Of a stretch of DNA of 64,000 bases, positions 42,279-51,065 are shown one piece after another; the stretch's first letter is position 1, and every line of letters starts with the position of its first letter. The stretch covers positions 186,001 to 250,000 of the forward strand of contig JAJDJP010000001.1 in assembly GCA_030267215.1 (NCBI GenBank). The letters run 5' to 3'. Source of the DNA: Ruminococcaceae bacterium OttesenSCG-928-A16. Its GTDB lineage: Bacteria; Bacillota; Clostridia; Oscillospirales; Ruminococcaceae. The notes beneath the pieces were generated by a model. The model made no database searches, was not told where the DNA came from, and saw only the letters and a list, made by a program, of their open reading frames with translations. The translations under genes and the position numbers were made by a program.

Positions 42279-43205
42279 ATGGCACTAAATTCAACACTTC
42301 GCCCGGGGCTTATTCAAATGCGCGTACTAGATTTGGACAAAACCTTAACGTTTTACAAAGACATTTTGGGTTTGGACGAAGTAGCCCGCACCACCGATGG
42401 ACGAGTTTTACTAAAAGGCTTCGATGAATTCGATCATCACTCGGTATCGCTGCGCTTGGCCGATGAAGCCGGTGTAGACCTGGTAGCTTTTAAAGTAGAT
42501 TCGCCCGCAACGTTAGAGCGCTTGAAAACCGCCACCGAAGCCTTTGGCTACCCGGTGGACGAAGTAGCGCCGAATACCGACCAACCCGGTTTTGGTAAAC
42601 GCTATGGCTTTACCATTTGCACCGGCCACCGTATCGAGCTATACGCCGAGGTAATGCTGTCGCCCAATGGCCCCATGACCCATAACCCAGACCCATGGGT
42701 AAATGCCCCCCGTGGCATGCGCGCCCAACGGTTTGACCATTGCCTGCTGTACGGCCCCAACATTGCCGAAGCCGAGCGTTACTTTACCGAAGTTTTGGGC
42801 ATGTTTGCACCTGAAGTTTGCAACACACCCGACGGCAAACGTTTTGCAACCTGGCTAACCAGCGGCAACAAACCCCACGACTTGGCCTTTGTAGAATACG
42901 AGAAACCCGGCAAAATTCATCACTTGGGCTTTTTGCTGCAAGACTGGAACGACATTGGCAACGCGGCCGACTGGATGGCTAAATACGGCGTAAAACGCGA
43001 CGTTGGCCCCACCCGTCACGCCATTACCCGCGGCCAAACCATCTATTTCTGGGAGCCTTCGGGCAACCGCATTGAAACCTATTGTGGCGGCTACACCGCT
43101 TACCCAGATAACCCACAGCGCACTTGGGATATTTCCGAAGTGGGCAAGGGCCTGTTCTACTACGAGGGTGAATTGATCCCCACCTTCTTGCAAGTAGTAA
43201 CCTAA
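42279..43205 (+). CDS. Catechol 2,3-dioxygenase
   Basis: An extradiol ring-cleaving Fe(II) dioxygenase of 308 residues, two vicinal-oxygen-chelate domains, closest in feel to XylE/DmpB. Every key residue of XylE is present one position later: iron ligands H154 (FDHCLLYG), H215 (HHLGF) and E266 (NRIETY), and active-site H200, H247 and Y256. It converts catechol plus O2 to 2-hydroxymuconate semialdehyde for the hydrolase encoded at 38176. It is the last gene before a strong terminator. No phenol hydroxylase or toluene dioxygenase is nearby, so catechol must come from outside or another locus. Confidence 0.95.
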   Translation: MALNSTLRPGLIQMRVLDLDKTLTFYKDILGLDEVARTTDGRVLLKGFDEFDHHSVSLRLADEAGVDLVAFKVDSPATLERLKTATEAFGYPVDEVAPNTDQPGFGKRYGFTICTGHRIELYAEVMLSPNGPMTHNPDPWVNAPRGMRAQRFDHCLLYGPNIAEAERYFTEVLGMFAPEVCNTPDGKRFATWLTSGNKPHDLAFVEYEKPGKIHHLGFLLQDWNDIGNAADWMAKYGVKRDVGPTRHAITRGQTIYFWEPSGNRIETYCGGYTAYPDNPQRTWDISEVGKGLFYYEGELIPTFLQVVT

Positions 43206-43231
43206 TTTTACGGCACACATCTAATTGTCTA

Positions 43232-43269
43232 AACCCTCTACCCCTGCCACCGGCAGGGGGTAGAGGGTT
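43232..43269 (+). terminator. Terminator of the meta-cleavage operon
   Basis: AACCCTCTACCCCTGCC and GGCAGGGGGTAGAGGGTT pair around ACC with one bulge and run into TTTT. It closes the operon 27 bases after the dioxygenase stop. Confidence 0.92.
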
Positions 43270-43310
43270 TTTTAACGCAAAAAGCAAGCAGCTGTTTAGC
43301 CCTCTTTTTT

Positions 43311-43342
43311 AAAGAGGGTGCCCCGATAGGGGCGGGTGTTTT
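43311..43342. repeat. Dispersed repeat, copy 1
   Basis: AAAGAGGGTGCCCCGATAGG followed by GGCGGGTGTTTT; almost the same sequence occurs at 48777-48808. It contains a GCCCC-GATA-GGGGC hairpin and is preceded by CCCTCTTTTTTAAAGAGGG, itself a hairpin. The wider gap 43270-43506 holds nothing else recognised. Confidence 0.7.
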
Positions 43343-43506
43343 CCCTTAAAATTTGCTTAATAAAGCTTTAAATCTAAAAGCACACAATTTTTTCATGGTT
43401 TGGTGCACAATATATGCTATACTAAAAATTGTAAAAATTATAAGTTCGAATGAATGAAGGAACCGGCTTACAAATTGTATTTAATAGTAAAAGAGAAAAA
43501 GATTAA

Positions 43507-43541
43507 GTGTCTTTCCCCCGCCTTCGGCGGGGGAAAGACAC
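43507..43541. repeat. Perfect palindrome, copy of the dispersed hairpin
   Basis: GTGTCTTTCCCCCGCC-TTC-GGCGGGGGAAAGACAC, 16 perfect pairs. It matches the palindrome at 1200-1232 except for the loop. It lies about 100 bases upstream of ispDF and is not followed by a T-run. Confidence 0.8.
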
Positions 43542-43644
43542 CGAAATCTATTCAACAGCGAAGTTTGGATACTCTCTAAATGAATACGAGGGTGTTGCTA
43601 CCAGCAGTGTAGGATGGCACCACCCAAAGAAAAGAGGACTTGCG

Positions 43645-44802
43645 ATGTACAAGCAGTGGCAGGTATCCGCCATTATTGTGGCGGCGGGCAAAAGCGCCCG
43701 CATGGGGTTCGATAAATTATTTGTTAAAATTAACGATACCGAGGTTTTGCGCATGGCGGTAAACAAATTTGCGCAGCACCCTTATATAGATGAAATTGTG
43801 GTGGTGGCGGGCGAAAACCTGCCCGAAGCAACCGCCCTGCTAGAGGCAAACCCGCCCCAAAAACCATTTAGCATTGTGCAGGGTGGCGCCAGCCGGGCCA
43901 ATTCGGTGCTGGCGGGGGTAAATGCCAGCCCGGGGGCAGGGTTGGTTGCTATACACGATGCCGCCCGCCCCTTTGTGGCAGAAGAAATTATTACCGCCAC
44001 CATAGAGGCCGCCGCCGAAACAGGTGCCGCCGCACCCGCTGTGCAGGTAAAAGATACAATAAAGCAGGCTGAGGGTGGTATGGTGCTTGGCACATTGCCA
44101 CGCAACACTTTGCGCGCGGTGCAAACACCACAGGTGTTTCAGCGCCGGCTGTTTATGGCGGCACTGGCCGCTGTACCCCCGCTAGACTACGAGCGCCTAA
44201 CCGACGATTGCATGATAATGGAGCGCATGGGCTACCCGGTTAAGCTGGTGCAGGGCAGCTACAGTAACTACAAAATAACCACCGCCGAAGATTTGCCGGC
44301 GCAAAGAGGAGATGGAAACGTGCAGCTACCACGTATAGGGCATGGGTACGATGTGCACCGCTTTGCCGAGGGCAGGCCGCTTATTATAGGCGGGGTTAAT
44401 ATTCCGCACCCGGTTGGGCTGCTTGGCCACTCCGACGCCGACGTGCTGCTACACGCAGTGTCGGACGCATTGCTGGGGGCGGCGGCACTGGGCGATATTG
44501 GCAAGCATTTCCCCGATACAGCCGAAGAAAACCGAGGAGCCGATAGCTTGGTACTGCTGCAAAAAGTGGCAAACCTGTTGCGCAAAAACGGGTACGTGGC
44601 GGGCAATATAGATGCAACCATTGTGTGCCAGGCACCAAAACTTGCGCCTTATATTGCGGCTATGCGCAGCAATATTGCAGGGGTGCTTGGTTTGCAGGTA
44701 AATGCGGTATCGGTAAAAGCAACCACCGAAGAAAAACTTGGCTTTACCGGTGCAGGGCAGGGCGTAGCAGCCCATTGTGTGGCGCTACTGGGCAATTATT
44801 AG
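43645..44802 (+). CDS. ispDF: Bifunctional IspD-IspF fusion
   Basis: Two enzymes of the MEP isoprenoid pathway in one 385-residue chain. Residues about 5-225 are IspD (CDP-methylerythritol synthase; [13 protein letters not shown] nucleotide loop, [10 protein letters not shown]), and about 230-385 are IspF (MECDP synthase; [40 protein letters not shown]). The start is ATG 43645 with AGAGGA upstream; the longer frame begins in a palindrome. Fusion places consecutive-but-one pathway steps together; ispE is elsewhere. IspDF fusions are best known in proteobacteria but occur in some Firmicutes. Confidence 0.95.
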   Translation: MYKQWQVSAIIVAAGKSARMGFDKLFVKINDTEVLRMAVNKFAQHPYIDEIVVVAGENLPEATALLEANPPQKPFSIVQGGASRANSVLAGVNASPGAGLVAIHDAARPFVAEEIITATIEAAAETGAAAPAVQVKDTIKQAEGGMVLGTLPRNTLRAVQTPQVFQRRLFMAALAAVPPLDYERLTDDCMIMERMGYPVKLVQGSYSNYKITTAEDLPAQRGDGNVQLPRIGHGYDVHRFAEGRPLIIGGVNIPHPVGLLGHSDADVLLHAVSDALLGAAALGDIGKHFPDTAEENRGADSLVLLQKVANLLRKNGYVAGNIDATIVCQAPKLAPYIAAMRSNIAGVLGLQVNAVSVKATTEEKLGFTGAGQGVAAHCVALLGNY

Positions 44803-44863
44803 CCGGGCATTATGGTGGCTATTTAAAGGTGGCTATTTGGCTTAACCAGCTGCCCATAAGTAT

Positions 44864-44893
44864 TTGAGTTTGCCCGCTTATTTATGCTATAAT
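44864..44893 (+). promoter_or_regulatory. Promoter of the cdaA operon
   Basis: TTGAGT (44864-44869), 18-base spacer, TATAAT (44888-44893), preceded by TGC. It lies about 80 bases before the GTG start of cdaA. Confidence 0.65.
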
Positions 44894-44974
44894 TATGGCA
44901 AACATAAAATGCGCATTATTTTGGGGGTTGCAGCTAAAAATAGCAAGCCCTGTTTAGATAAAAGGAGGCCCTGG

Positions 44975-45874
44975 GTGGCAGAGTTTTTAAGCGCAATTGG
45001 CGAGTTTTGGGACACCATAAAAAACCTGTTTAGCCACATTGGTTTTGCCGATGTTGTGGACGTGGTAATTGTGGCCCTGTTAATTTACGAAGTGATTATT
45101 TTGGTACGCCATACCCGGGCCCAGCAGTTGGCCGTGGGTATTTGTGTGCTTATTTTATCGTATGCCTTTGCCTCTGCGGCCGATTTACGCACCCTGCAAT
45201 TTGTGCTAAATGCCATTATGCAGTTTGGTATTGTGGTGCTGGCGGTGGTGTTTCAGCCAGAGCTACGCCGTGCGCTGGAGCAAGTGGGCGGCGTAAACTC
45301 TACGTTTTCGCGCATGGTGCAGGGCAACAAGCAAATGGAAGAAGGCCTGCGTGCCCAGTGGCAAAGCGCCATTGTGGCAGTGTGCGACGCTGCCGAGCGC
45401 ATGGCAGAACAAAAAACCGGCGCCCTTATTGTGCTAGAGCGCAAAGTGAACCTAAACGAAATTATCCGCACCGGCACACCGCTGCACAGCGATGTGAATG
45501 TGGAAGGCTTAACCACTATTTTTTACGAAGGAACCCCCCTGCACGATGGTGCCGCTGTTATTCGGGAAGCAAAATTAGAAGCCGCCGGCTGTTTTTTGCC
45601 GCTTTCTAACAATTTAGAAATTGGTAAAGACATGGGTACCCGCCACCGTGCCGCCCTTGGCATGAGCGAAAACGCCGATGCCATTATTGTGGTTGTTAGC
45701 GAAGAAACCGGCATTATTTCGCTGGCTAAAAACGGGGTGCTTATTCGCAGGTTAGGTAGGCAAAACCTGTTTAACATGCTGGTAGGGGATATGTTGCCAC
45801 CCAAAGAAGAGGCGCAAAAACGTGGATGGTTCCGCCGCAAAGCGGCAAGAGGTGCTGGCAATGAAGAAAAATAA
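44975..45874 (+). CDS. cdaA: Diadenylate cyclase CdaA
   Basis: Makes the second messenger c-di-AMP from two ATP. The GTG start at 44975 has AAAGGAGG seven bases before it; the earlier ATG lies in the promoter. Of 299 residues, the first 90 or so hold three membrane helices, and the DAC domain follows with GTPLHDGAAVI (DGA at 191-193) and GTRHRAALG (RHR at 223-225). It is coupled to cdaR by a 14-base overlap, the usual arrangement. It links to potassium, osmotic and cell-wall control. Confidence 0.96.
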   Translation: MAEFLSAIGEFWDTIKNLFSHIGFADVVDVVIVALLIYEVIILVRHTRAQQLAVGICVLILSYAFASAADLRTLQFVLNAIMQFGIVVLAVVFQPELRRALEQVGGVNSTFSRMVQGNKQMEEGLRAQWQSAIVAVCDAAERMAEQKTGALIVLERKVNLNEIIRTGTPLHSDVNVEGLTTIFYEGTPLHDGAAVIREAKLEAAGCFLPLSNNLEIGKDMGTRHRAALGMSENADAIIVVVSEETGIISLAKNGVLIRRLGRQNLFNMLVGDMLPPKEEAQKRGWFRRKAARGAGNEEK

Positions 45875-47147
45875 AAAGAAGCTTTTTGATGACCGCCGTG
45901 TGGTTTTTGCGTTGGCGTTTTTGCTGGCAGTGCTTGCGTGGATTATTATTGCCGGCTTTTTAAACCCCGGGCAAACCACCACCATTACCGGCGTGCTTAT
46001 TAACTACCGCCAGCGCGAAAGCAACTATAAAAACCTTGATTTATCGCTGATAGGTGAGCTGCCGGAAAAGGTATCGGTGAATGTAAAAGGCGATAGCGGG
46101 GTTATTTACAAATTAAACTCTGCTTCGGTTACCGTTTACCCCGATTATTCGGTGGTTACCGGCCCCGGCACCTACGATGTACCCCTAAATGCCCGCCGTG
46201 AAGATAGCGGAAACTTTGAAACGGTGAGCATTTCTCCCAGCACCATTTCGCTGCGGTTCGAGCGCATGGAAAAGAAAACCCTAAGCATTGCCAGCAAAGC
46301 CGATGGTGTGGAAGCGGTGGATGGCTATTTTAAAGACGCTTTGGTGGTGGCACCCTCTACCATTGACATTACCGGCCCCGAAAGCGAAATGGCCAAGGTG
46401 GTAGAAGCCGTGGCCGAAGTGCCGGATTCTGAAATGCGGGACGCTACCAAATATTACTCTGGCGTGCAAATAAAACTGCTGGACGAAGCCGGCCAAAAGA
46501 TAGACACCACCCTGTTTACCCTTTCGGTAACCGAGGTGGAAATTTCGGTGCCCATTTTGCAGGTAAAAGAGGTACCCATTGTGCCCACCTTTAGCGGCGC
46601 CCCCTCCGGGTTCGACACCGAATGGCTAAAAAGCTTGATGACCATTTCCACCGAGAGCATTCATGTTGCGGCCGAAAAAGATATCATCGATAGCTTTACC
46701 GAGTGCCCCATTGGCCCTATCGATCTTTCTATTTTTGAGCTTGGAAAAGAATACGAGCCGTTTGCCATCTCTTTCCCCGAAAAGGTGCGCAATAAAGTTA
46801 AAAATTTGGACCAATTAAAGCAGGTTACCGTAAGCTTTGATACCACCAACCTTGTGGAAAAAAGCTTTAAAATTGACCCGGAGAATATCCAAATTCAAAA
46901 CGCATTAAACAGTTTAACCATTACCCCCGCCAGCGAAAACGGCATTAATGTTACCCTGGTAGGCCCCAAAGGCATAATTGATGGCCTGCTGCCCGAAAAT
47001 ATTGTGGTGCAGGTAGATGCTTACGGCGTTACCAGCGCGCAGGGCGGCCAGCAAAGCATTGCGGCACGGGTGGTGGTTGCCAGCAGCAACCGTGTGTTTG
47101 CCACCGGCCAGTATGCCGTTGTGTGCGATATTAAGGTGGTAGCCTAA
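45861..47147 (+). CDS. cdaR: YbbR-domain regulator CdaR
   Basis: A 428-residue membrane-anchored extracellular protein: basic N-terminus MKKNKKKLFDDRR, one helix (VVFALAFLLAVLAWIIIAGF), then repeated YbbR domains to the C-terminus. CdaR interacts with CdaA and tunes c-di-AMP synthesis. The start is inside the end of cdaA. In many Firmicutes glmM follows; here an FAD protein follows instead. Confidence 0.92.
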   Translation: MKKNKKKLFDDRRVVFALAFLLAVLAWIIIAGFLNPGQTTTITGVLINYRQRESNYKNLDLSLIGELPEKVSVNVKGDSGVIYKLNSASVTVYPDYSVVTGPGTYDVPLNARREDSGNFETVSISPSTISLRFERMEKKTLSIASKADGVEAVDGYFKDALVVAPSTIDITGPESEMAKVVEAVAEVPDSEMRDATKYYSGVQIKLLDEAGQKIDTTLFTLSVTEVEISVPILQVKEVPIVPTFSGAPSGFDTEWLKSLMTISTESIHVAAEKDIIDSFTECPIGPIDLSIFELGKEYEPFAISFPEKVRNKVKNLDQLKQVTVSFDTTNLVEKSFKIDPENIQIQNALNSLTITPASENGINVTLVGPKGIIDGLLPENIVVQVDAYGVTSAQGGQQSIAARVVVASSNRVFATGQYAVVCDIKVVA

Positions 47148-48733
47148 TGATATTGGTACACCAAATACGCTTGCCCATGCAGGCGGCGCCCCAGCAGGCG
47201 GTGCACAGGGCTTTTAAAAAGCTAAAGCTTGCCCCGGCGCAGGTGCAATGGGCGCAAATTCACAAGGTATCGGTAGATGCCCGGCGTGGCCAGCCGCAGT
47301 TTGTGTACAGCGTGGCCCTTGCCCTGCAAACACAGCAACAAGAAAATAAATACGATGGGTTGGGGGCGGCCATACAGCTGGTGCGTCCCCAGCCTTTTTT
47401 GCCGTTGCCCGGCAACCAGCCGCTGCCCGGCCCGGTGGTGGTTTGCGGCCTTGGGCCGGCGGGCTTGTTTGCCGCGCTAGAGCTAGCCGAGGCCGGGTTT
47501 GCCCCCCTTGTGCTAGAGCGTGGCCCCGATATGCAAACCCGTACGCAGGTTGTAAAAAATTTCGAGCAAGGCGAAGAGCTGGACGAGAATGCCAATATCC
47601 AATTTGGCGAGGGCGGGGCGGGTACCTTTTCTGATGGAAAGCTGGTAACCCGCATAAAAGACCCCCTGTGCAGCCGGGTTACCCAGCGCCTGCTACAGGC
47701 CGGTGCCCCCGAAGATATCGGCTACCGCCAAAAGCCCCACATTGGCACCGATTTATTGCAGGATGTGTTTGTTGCGTTGCGGCAAAAACTAATTGCAATG
47801 GGCGGGCAGGTGCTGTTTAACACCCAGCTAACCGGCCTTGTGCAAAAAAGCGGCCGCCTTGTGGGGGTAAAAACCACGGCAGGGCAGCTGCCTTGCGGGG
47901 TGCTGGTGCTGGCGGTTGGGCACTCTGCCCGCGATACCTTTGCCCAGCTGCGGCAAGAAAAAGTAACCCTGGAAGCAAAACCGTTTTCGGTTGGCTTTCG
48001 CATAGAGCATTTGCAAAGCGAGATTGAAAAAGGCCTGTACCACGAGGCAGCGGGCCACCCGGCCTTGCCGGCGGGCGAATACCAGCTTGCCACCCACATA
48101 GGCGGGCGTGGGGTGTACACCTTTTGCATGTGCCCGGGTGGCAGTGTTGTGGCGGCGGCGTCTGCCCGTGGCACCGTGGTAACCAACGGCATGAGCCTGC
48201 ACGCCCGCAGCGGCCCCAACGCCAATGCGGCGGTGGTGGCCGGCGTAACCCCCCAAGATTTTGGCGACGACCCCTTTAAGGCCATTGCTTTTCAGCAGCA
48301 GTTAGAGGCTGCGGCCTACACCGCAGGCGGCGGCAACTATGCCGCCCCGGCCGAAACACTGGGCAGCTTTTTAGAGGATAGGGGAAAGCTGGAATTAAAC
48401 CGGGTGCTGCCCACCTACCCACGGGGTGTAACGCCTGCCAATTTGGGCAACCTGCTACCGCAAAACCTTACAGCGGCCCTGCGCACCGGCTTGCGGCAGT
48501 TTGGCAACAAATTGCCGGGCTTTACCGTACCCGATGCCGTGCTTACCGGCCTTGAAACCCGCACCTCTTCACCGGTGCGCATACCACGCGCCCAAACACT
48601 GCAAAGTGCCGAAGTGGAGGGCCTGTGGCCCTGCGGCGAGGGCGCAGGCTATGCGGGTGGTATTATGAGCGCCGCCACCGACGGCGTACGGGTGGCAAAA
48701 GCAATTATAGAGCAGTATAAACCGGCAAAGTAA
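47147..48733 (+). CDS. FAD-dependent dehydrogenase, COG2509 type
   Basis: A 528-residue flavoprotein of unknown role. An N-terminal RNA-binding-like helical segment (residues 1-60, with AVHRAFKKLKL) precedes the dinucleotide fold VVVCGLGPAGLFAALELAEAG at about 98-118; GEGGAGTFSDGKLVTRIKD and the C-terminal GLWPCGEGAGYAGGIMSAATDG are hallmarks of the group. The ATG overlaps the cdaR stop by one base, so it is in the cdaA transcript. Its substrate is unknown. Confidence 0.85.
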   Translation: MILVHQIRLPMQAAPQQAVHRAFKKLKLAPAQVQWAQIHKVSVDARRGQPQFVYSVALALQTQQQENKYDGLGAAIQLVRPQPFLPLPGNQPLPGPVVVCGLGPAGLFAALELAEAGFAPLVLERGPDMQTRTQVVKNFEQGEELDENANIQFGEGGAGTFSDGKLVTRIKDPLCSRVTQRLLQAGAPEDIGYRQKPHIGTDLLQDVFVALRQKLIAMGGQVLFNTQLTGLVQKSGRLVGVKTTAGQLPCGVLVLAVGHSARDTFAQLRQEKVTLEAKPFSVGFRIEHLQSEIEKGLYHEAAGHPALPAGEYQLATHIGGRGVYTFCMCPGGSVVAAASARGTVVTNGMSLHARSGPNANAAVVAGVTPQDFGDDPFKAIAFQQQLEAAAYTAGGGNYAAPAETLGSFLEDRGKLELNRVLPTYPRGVTPANLGNLLPQNLTAALRTGLRQFGNKLPGFTVPDAVLTGLETRTSSPVRIPRAQTLQSAEVEGLWPCGEGAGYAGGIMSAATDGVRVAKAIIEQYKPAK

Positions 48734-48776
48734 ATGTATAGCTAAAAATGGAAGCAATAGATTCGCCTTTTTTTGC

Positions 48777-48808
48777 AAAGAGGGTGCCCCAATAAGGGCG
48801 GGTGTTTT
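48777..48808. repeat. Dispersed repeat, copy 2
   Basis: AAAGAGGGTGCCCCAATAAG followed by GGCGGGTGTTTT, matching 43311-43342 with two or three differences. It abuts the left end of the miniature element at 48808, so here the two repeats form one composite block. Confidence 0.7.
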
Positions 48809-48927
48809 GTCATTCTGAGCAAAGTGAAGAATCTTTCTTTAAAATTGGTGGATAAATATCTTCGGGCAAAACAGAACCCTCGGAATGACATCGCTTAAAA
48901 ATGAGCATCTAATTTTCAGCAAAGTTG
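48808..48927. repeat. Miniature inverted-repeat element, copy 2
   Basis: The ends TGTCATTCTGAGC and GGAATGACA enclose 48808-48890; the homology to the copy at 21989 runs on to about 48927 (CGCTTAAAAATGA, then TAATTTTC-GCAAA). The interior has GTGAAGAATCTTTCTTT in both. There is no open frame. Confidence 0.8.
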
Positions 48928-48955
48928 ATTTCTGTGGATATCTTAGGCCGTAAAG

Positions 48956-48985
48956 TTGCCGCAGGCCTATATAAAGTGGTATAAT
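48956..48985 (+). promoter_or_regulatory. Promoter of the recJ-rel-dtd unit
   Basis: TTGCCG (48956-48961), 18-base spacer, TATAAT (48980-48985), about 48 bases before the recJ ATG. Confidence 0.6.
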
Positions 48986-49032
48986 TAATATTTAGCAAAA
49001 CAAATGAAGGCAAAAAGAAGGGAGGCGTGGAA

Positions 49033-51063
49033 ATGCTATATCGTGAATGGGAAGTGCAAAGCCCCGAAATGGCCGAAGTGCAGGCTTTAGCCAAACAAGC
49101 AGGTGTGGGCGAGCTGTTGGCAGGCGTGCTTTTGGCGCGTGGCATAAACACGCCCGAGCAAGCGCAGCAAATGCTGGGTGCACCGCAGGCACTGCCAAGC
49201 CCCTTTTTATTAAAAGACATGGATAAAGCGGTGCAGCGCATTAAGGCAGCGGTAGATGAGGAAGAACCCATTGTTATTTTTGGAGACTACGATGTGGACG
49301 GCATTACCGCCACCGCCCTTTTGTACACCTGCCTAGAAAATATGGGCGCGCAGGTATTTTACAAGCTGCCCAGCCGTACCGATAGCGGCTATGGCCTTTC
49401 GGAAGAATTGGTAGAGCAAATTGCCGCCCATGGCATTTCGCTTATTATCACGGTAGATAACGGTACCTCTGCGGTAGAAGCCGCCGCCCTTGCAAGGCAG
49501 CTGGGCGTAGATGTTGTGATGACCGACCACCATTTGCCGCCGCCGGTGCTACCAGAAGTAGTGGCGCTGGTAAACCCGCATTTGGCCGATGATGAAAGCC
49601 CGTACAAAGGGCTTTCTGGTGCTGGGGTAGCATTTATGCTGGCCGCTGCGCTAGAGGATTGCCCCCCCGAAGAATTGATACAAGAATTTGGCGATTTGGT
49701 TGCCATTGGCACCATAGCCGATGTAATGAAGCTAACCGGTTATAACCGAACCTTGGTAAAAGCAGGGCTTGCCACCCTGCGTGAGCCCCGCCGCCCCGGC
49801 CTTGCGGCTTTAATACAAGCCTGCGGCTGGGCCGGCAAAGATATTACGGTGGAGAATATCTCTTATGGTATAGCGCCCCGCTTAAATGCCGCCGGCCGTA
49901 TGGACGATGCCACCAATGCCCTGCACCTGCTATTGGCAGAAGACGAGGAAGAAGCCACCGCTATTGTGGATGATTTGCAGGAGCAAAATACCCTGCGCCA
50001 ACAGGCCGAACAAGAAATTTCGGCCGTGATTGCCGAGGGAATTGACAGCACCCCAGCCTTGCAACGGGCGCGTGTGCTGGTAGTTTGGGGCGAAAACTGG
50101 CACCAAGGCGTAATTGGCATTGTGGCCAGCCGCCTTACCGAGCGCTATGGCAAACCGGCTATTGTTATTTCGCTGGAAGGCGAGGAAGGGCGTGGCTCTG
50201 GCCGCAGTATTGGCGGGTTTTCGCTATACAACGCCATTGCCGGTTGTGCCGATATACTGGTGCGCTACGGCGGGCACAATTTGGCCGCCGGCCTTTCGAT
50301 TGAGCGCGCTAAGCTGGAAGAATTTCGCACCCGGGTAAACGCCTTTGCGGCCCAAAACTACCCGGTGCTGCAACTGCCTGCCCTAAAAGCCGATGTTGCG
50401 GTGCAGCTGGATGCCCTTACCGTGCCCGACGTAGAGGAACTGGACAAACTGGCCCCCTGCGGTAGCGGCAACCCGGCCCCCAAGTTTTTGTTGGCGGGTG
50501 CTGTGGTAGATGCCGTTTATAGTGTAAGCGAAGGCAAGCACAGCCGCCTGCGTTTGCGGCAGGGCGGTGGCCAGCTGTATGCCGTGCTGTTTGGCACCGG
50601 CCCGGCGGCCCTGCCTTATCAAGTGGGCGATACGCTTGATTGTATTCTCAGCCTTTCGGTGTACGAGGGCAAAATGGGGGCGCAGCTTTCGGCCAGAATT
50701 ATTGACCTGCGCCCGGCTGGCCTTGGCAATGCCCATGCCGGCGAAAGCGCCCTGTTTGAAAGCTTTGTGGCGGGCAGCACCTTAACGCAACAGCAAAAAG
50801 AAACCCTGACCCCCAGCCGTGAAGAAACCGCGGCTGTGTACCGCACGCTGCGGGCAGGCCAAGTAGGCACCGCAACCGATTTGCGCCCCCTGTTTGGCCG
50901 GCTGCAACCGGTATCGGCCGGGCAGGTGCTGGCCTCGGTGGCGGCGCTGGAAGAGCTGGGCCTAATTAGCAAAGATGAAGAAACTGACAGCTATGTGGCG
51001 GTGCCGGTGCAGCAAAAGCAAAGTTTAGCCAATAGCCAGCTTTTGCAGCGGCTAGGGGGTTAA
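49033..51063 (+). CDS. recJ: Single-strand DNA exonuclease RecJ
   Basis: A 5'-3' exonuclease of the DHH family used in recombination and mismatch repair. ATG 49033 is seven bases after GGAGG; the GTG six bases earlier is too close. Motifs: VIFGDYDVDGITATALL, TVDNGTSAVEAA, VVMTDHHLPP, then DHHA1 motif YGGHNLAAGLSI and an OB-fold (CGSGNPAPKFLL). The 676-residue protein has an extra C-terminal winged-helix-like segment (about 590-665), as in other Firmicute RecJ proteins. Confidence 0.95.
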   Translation: MLYREWEVQSPEMAEVQALAKQAGVGELLAGVLLARGINTPEQAQQMLGAPQALPSPFLLKDMDKAVQRIKAAVDEEEPIVIFGDYDVDGITATALLYTCLENMGAQVFYKLPSRTDSGYGLSEELVEQIAAHGISLIITVDNGTSAVEAAALARQLGVDVVMTDHHLPPPVLPEVVALVNPHLADDESPYKGLSGAGVAFMLAAALEDCPPEELIQEFGDLVAIGTIADVMKLTGYNRTLVKAGLATLREPRRPGLAALIQACGWAGKDITVENISYGIAPRLNAAGRMDDATNALHLLLAEDEEEATAIVDDLQEQNTLRQQAEQEISAVIAEGIDSTPALQRARVLVVWGENWHQGVIGIVASRLTERYGKPAIVISLEGEEGRGSGRSIGGFSLYNAIAGCADILVRYGGHNLAAGLSIERAKLEEFRTRVNAFAAQNYPVLQLPALKADVAVQLDALTVPDVEELDKLAPCGSGNPAPKFLLAGAVVDAVYSVSEGKHSRLRLRQGGGQLYAVLFGTGPAALPYQVGDTLDCILSLSVYEGKMGAQLSARIIDLRPAGLGNAHAGESALFESFVAGSTLTQQQKETLTPSREETAAVYRTLRAGQVGTATDLRPLFGRLQPVSAGQVLASVAALEELGLISKDEETDSYVAVPVQQKQSLANSQLLQRLGG

Positions 51064-51065
51064 CC

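Noticed and set aside
43507..43644. 46-residue N-terminal extension of IspDF
   Set aside because: It is translated from a palindromic repeat and lacks a ribosome site; IspD homology begins at ATG 43645.
44864..44974. 37-residue extension of CdaA
   Set aside because: It covers the promoter boxes; the GTG at 44975 has a strong ribosome site.
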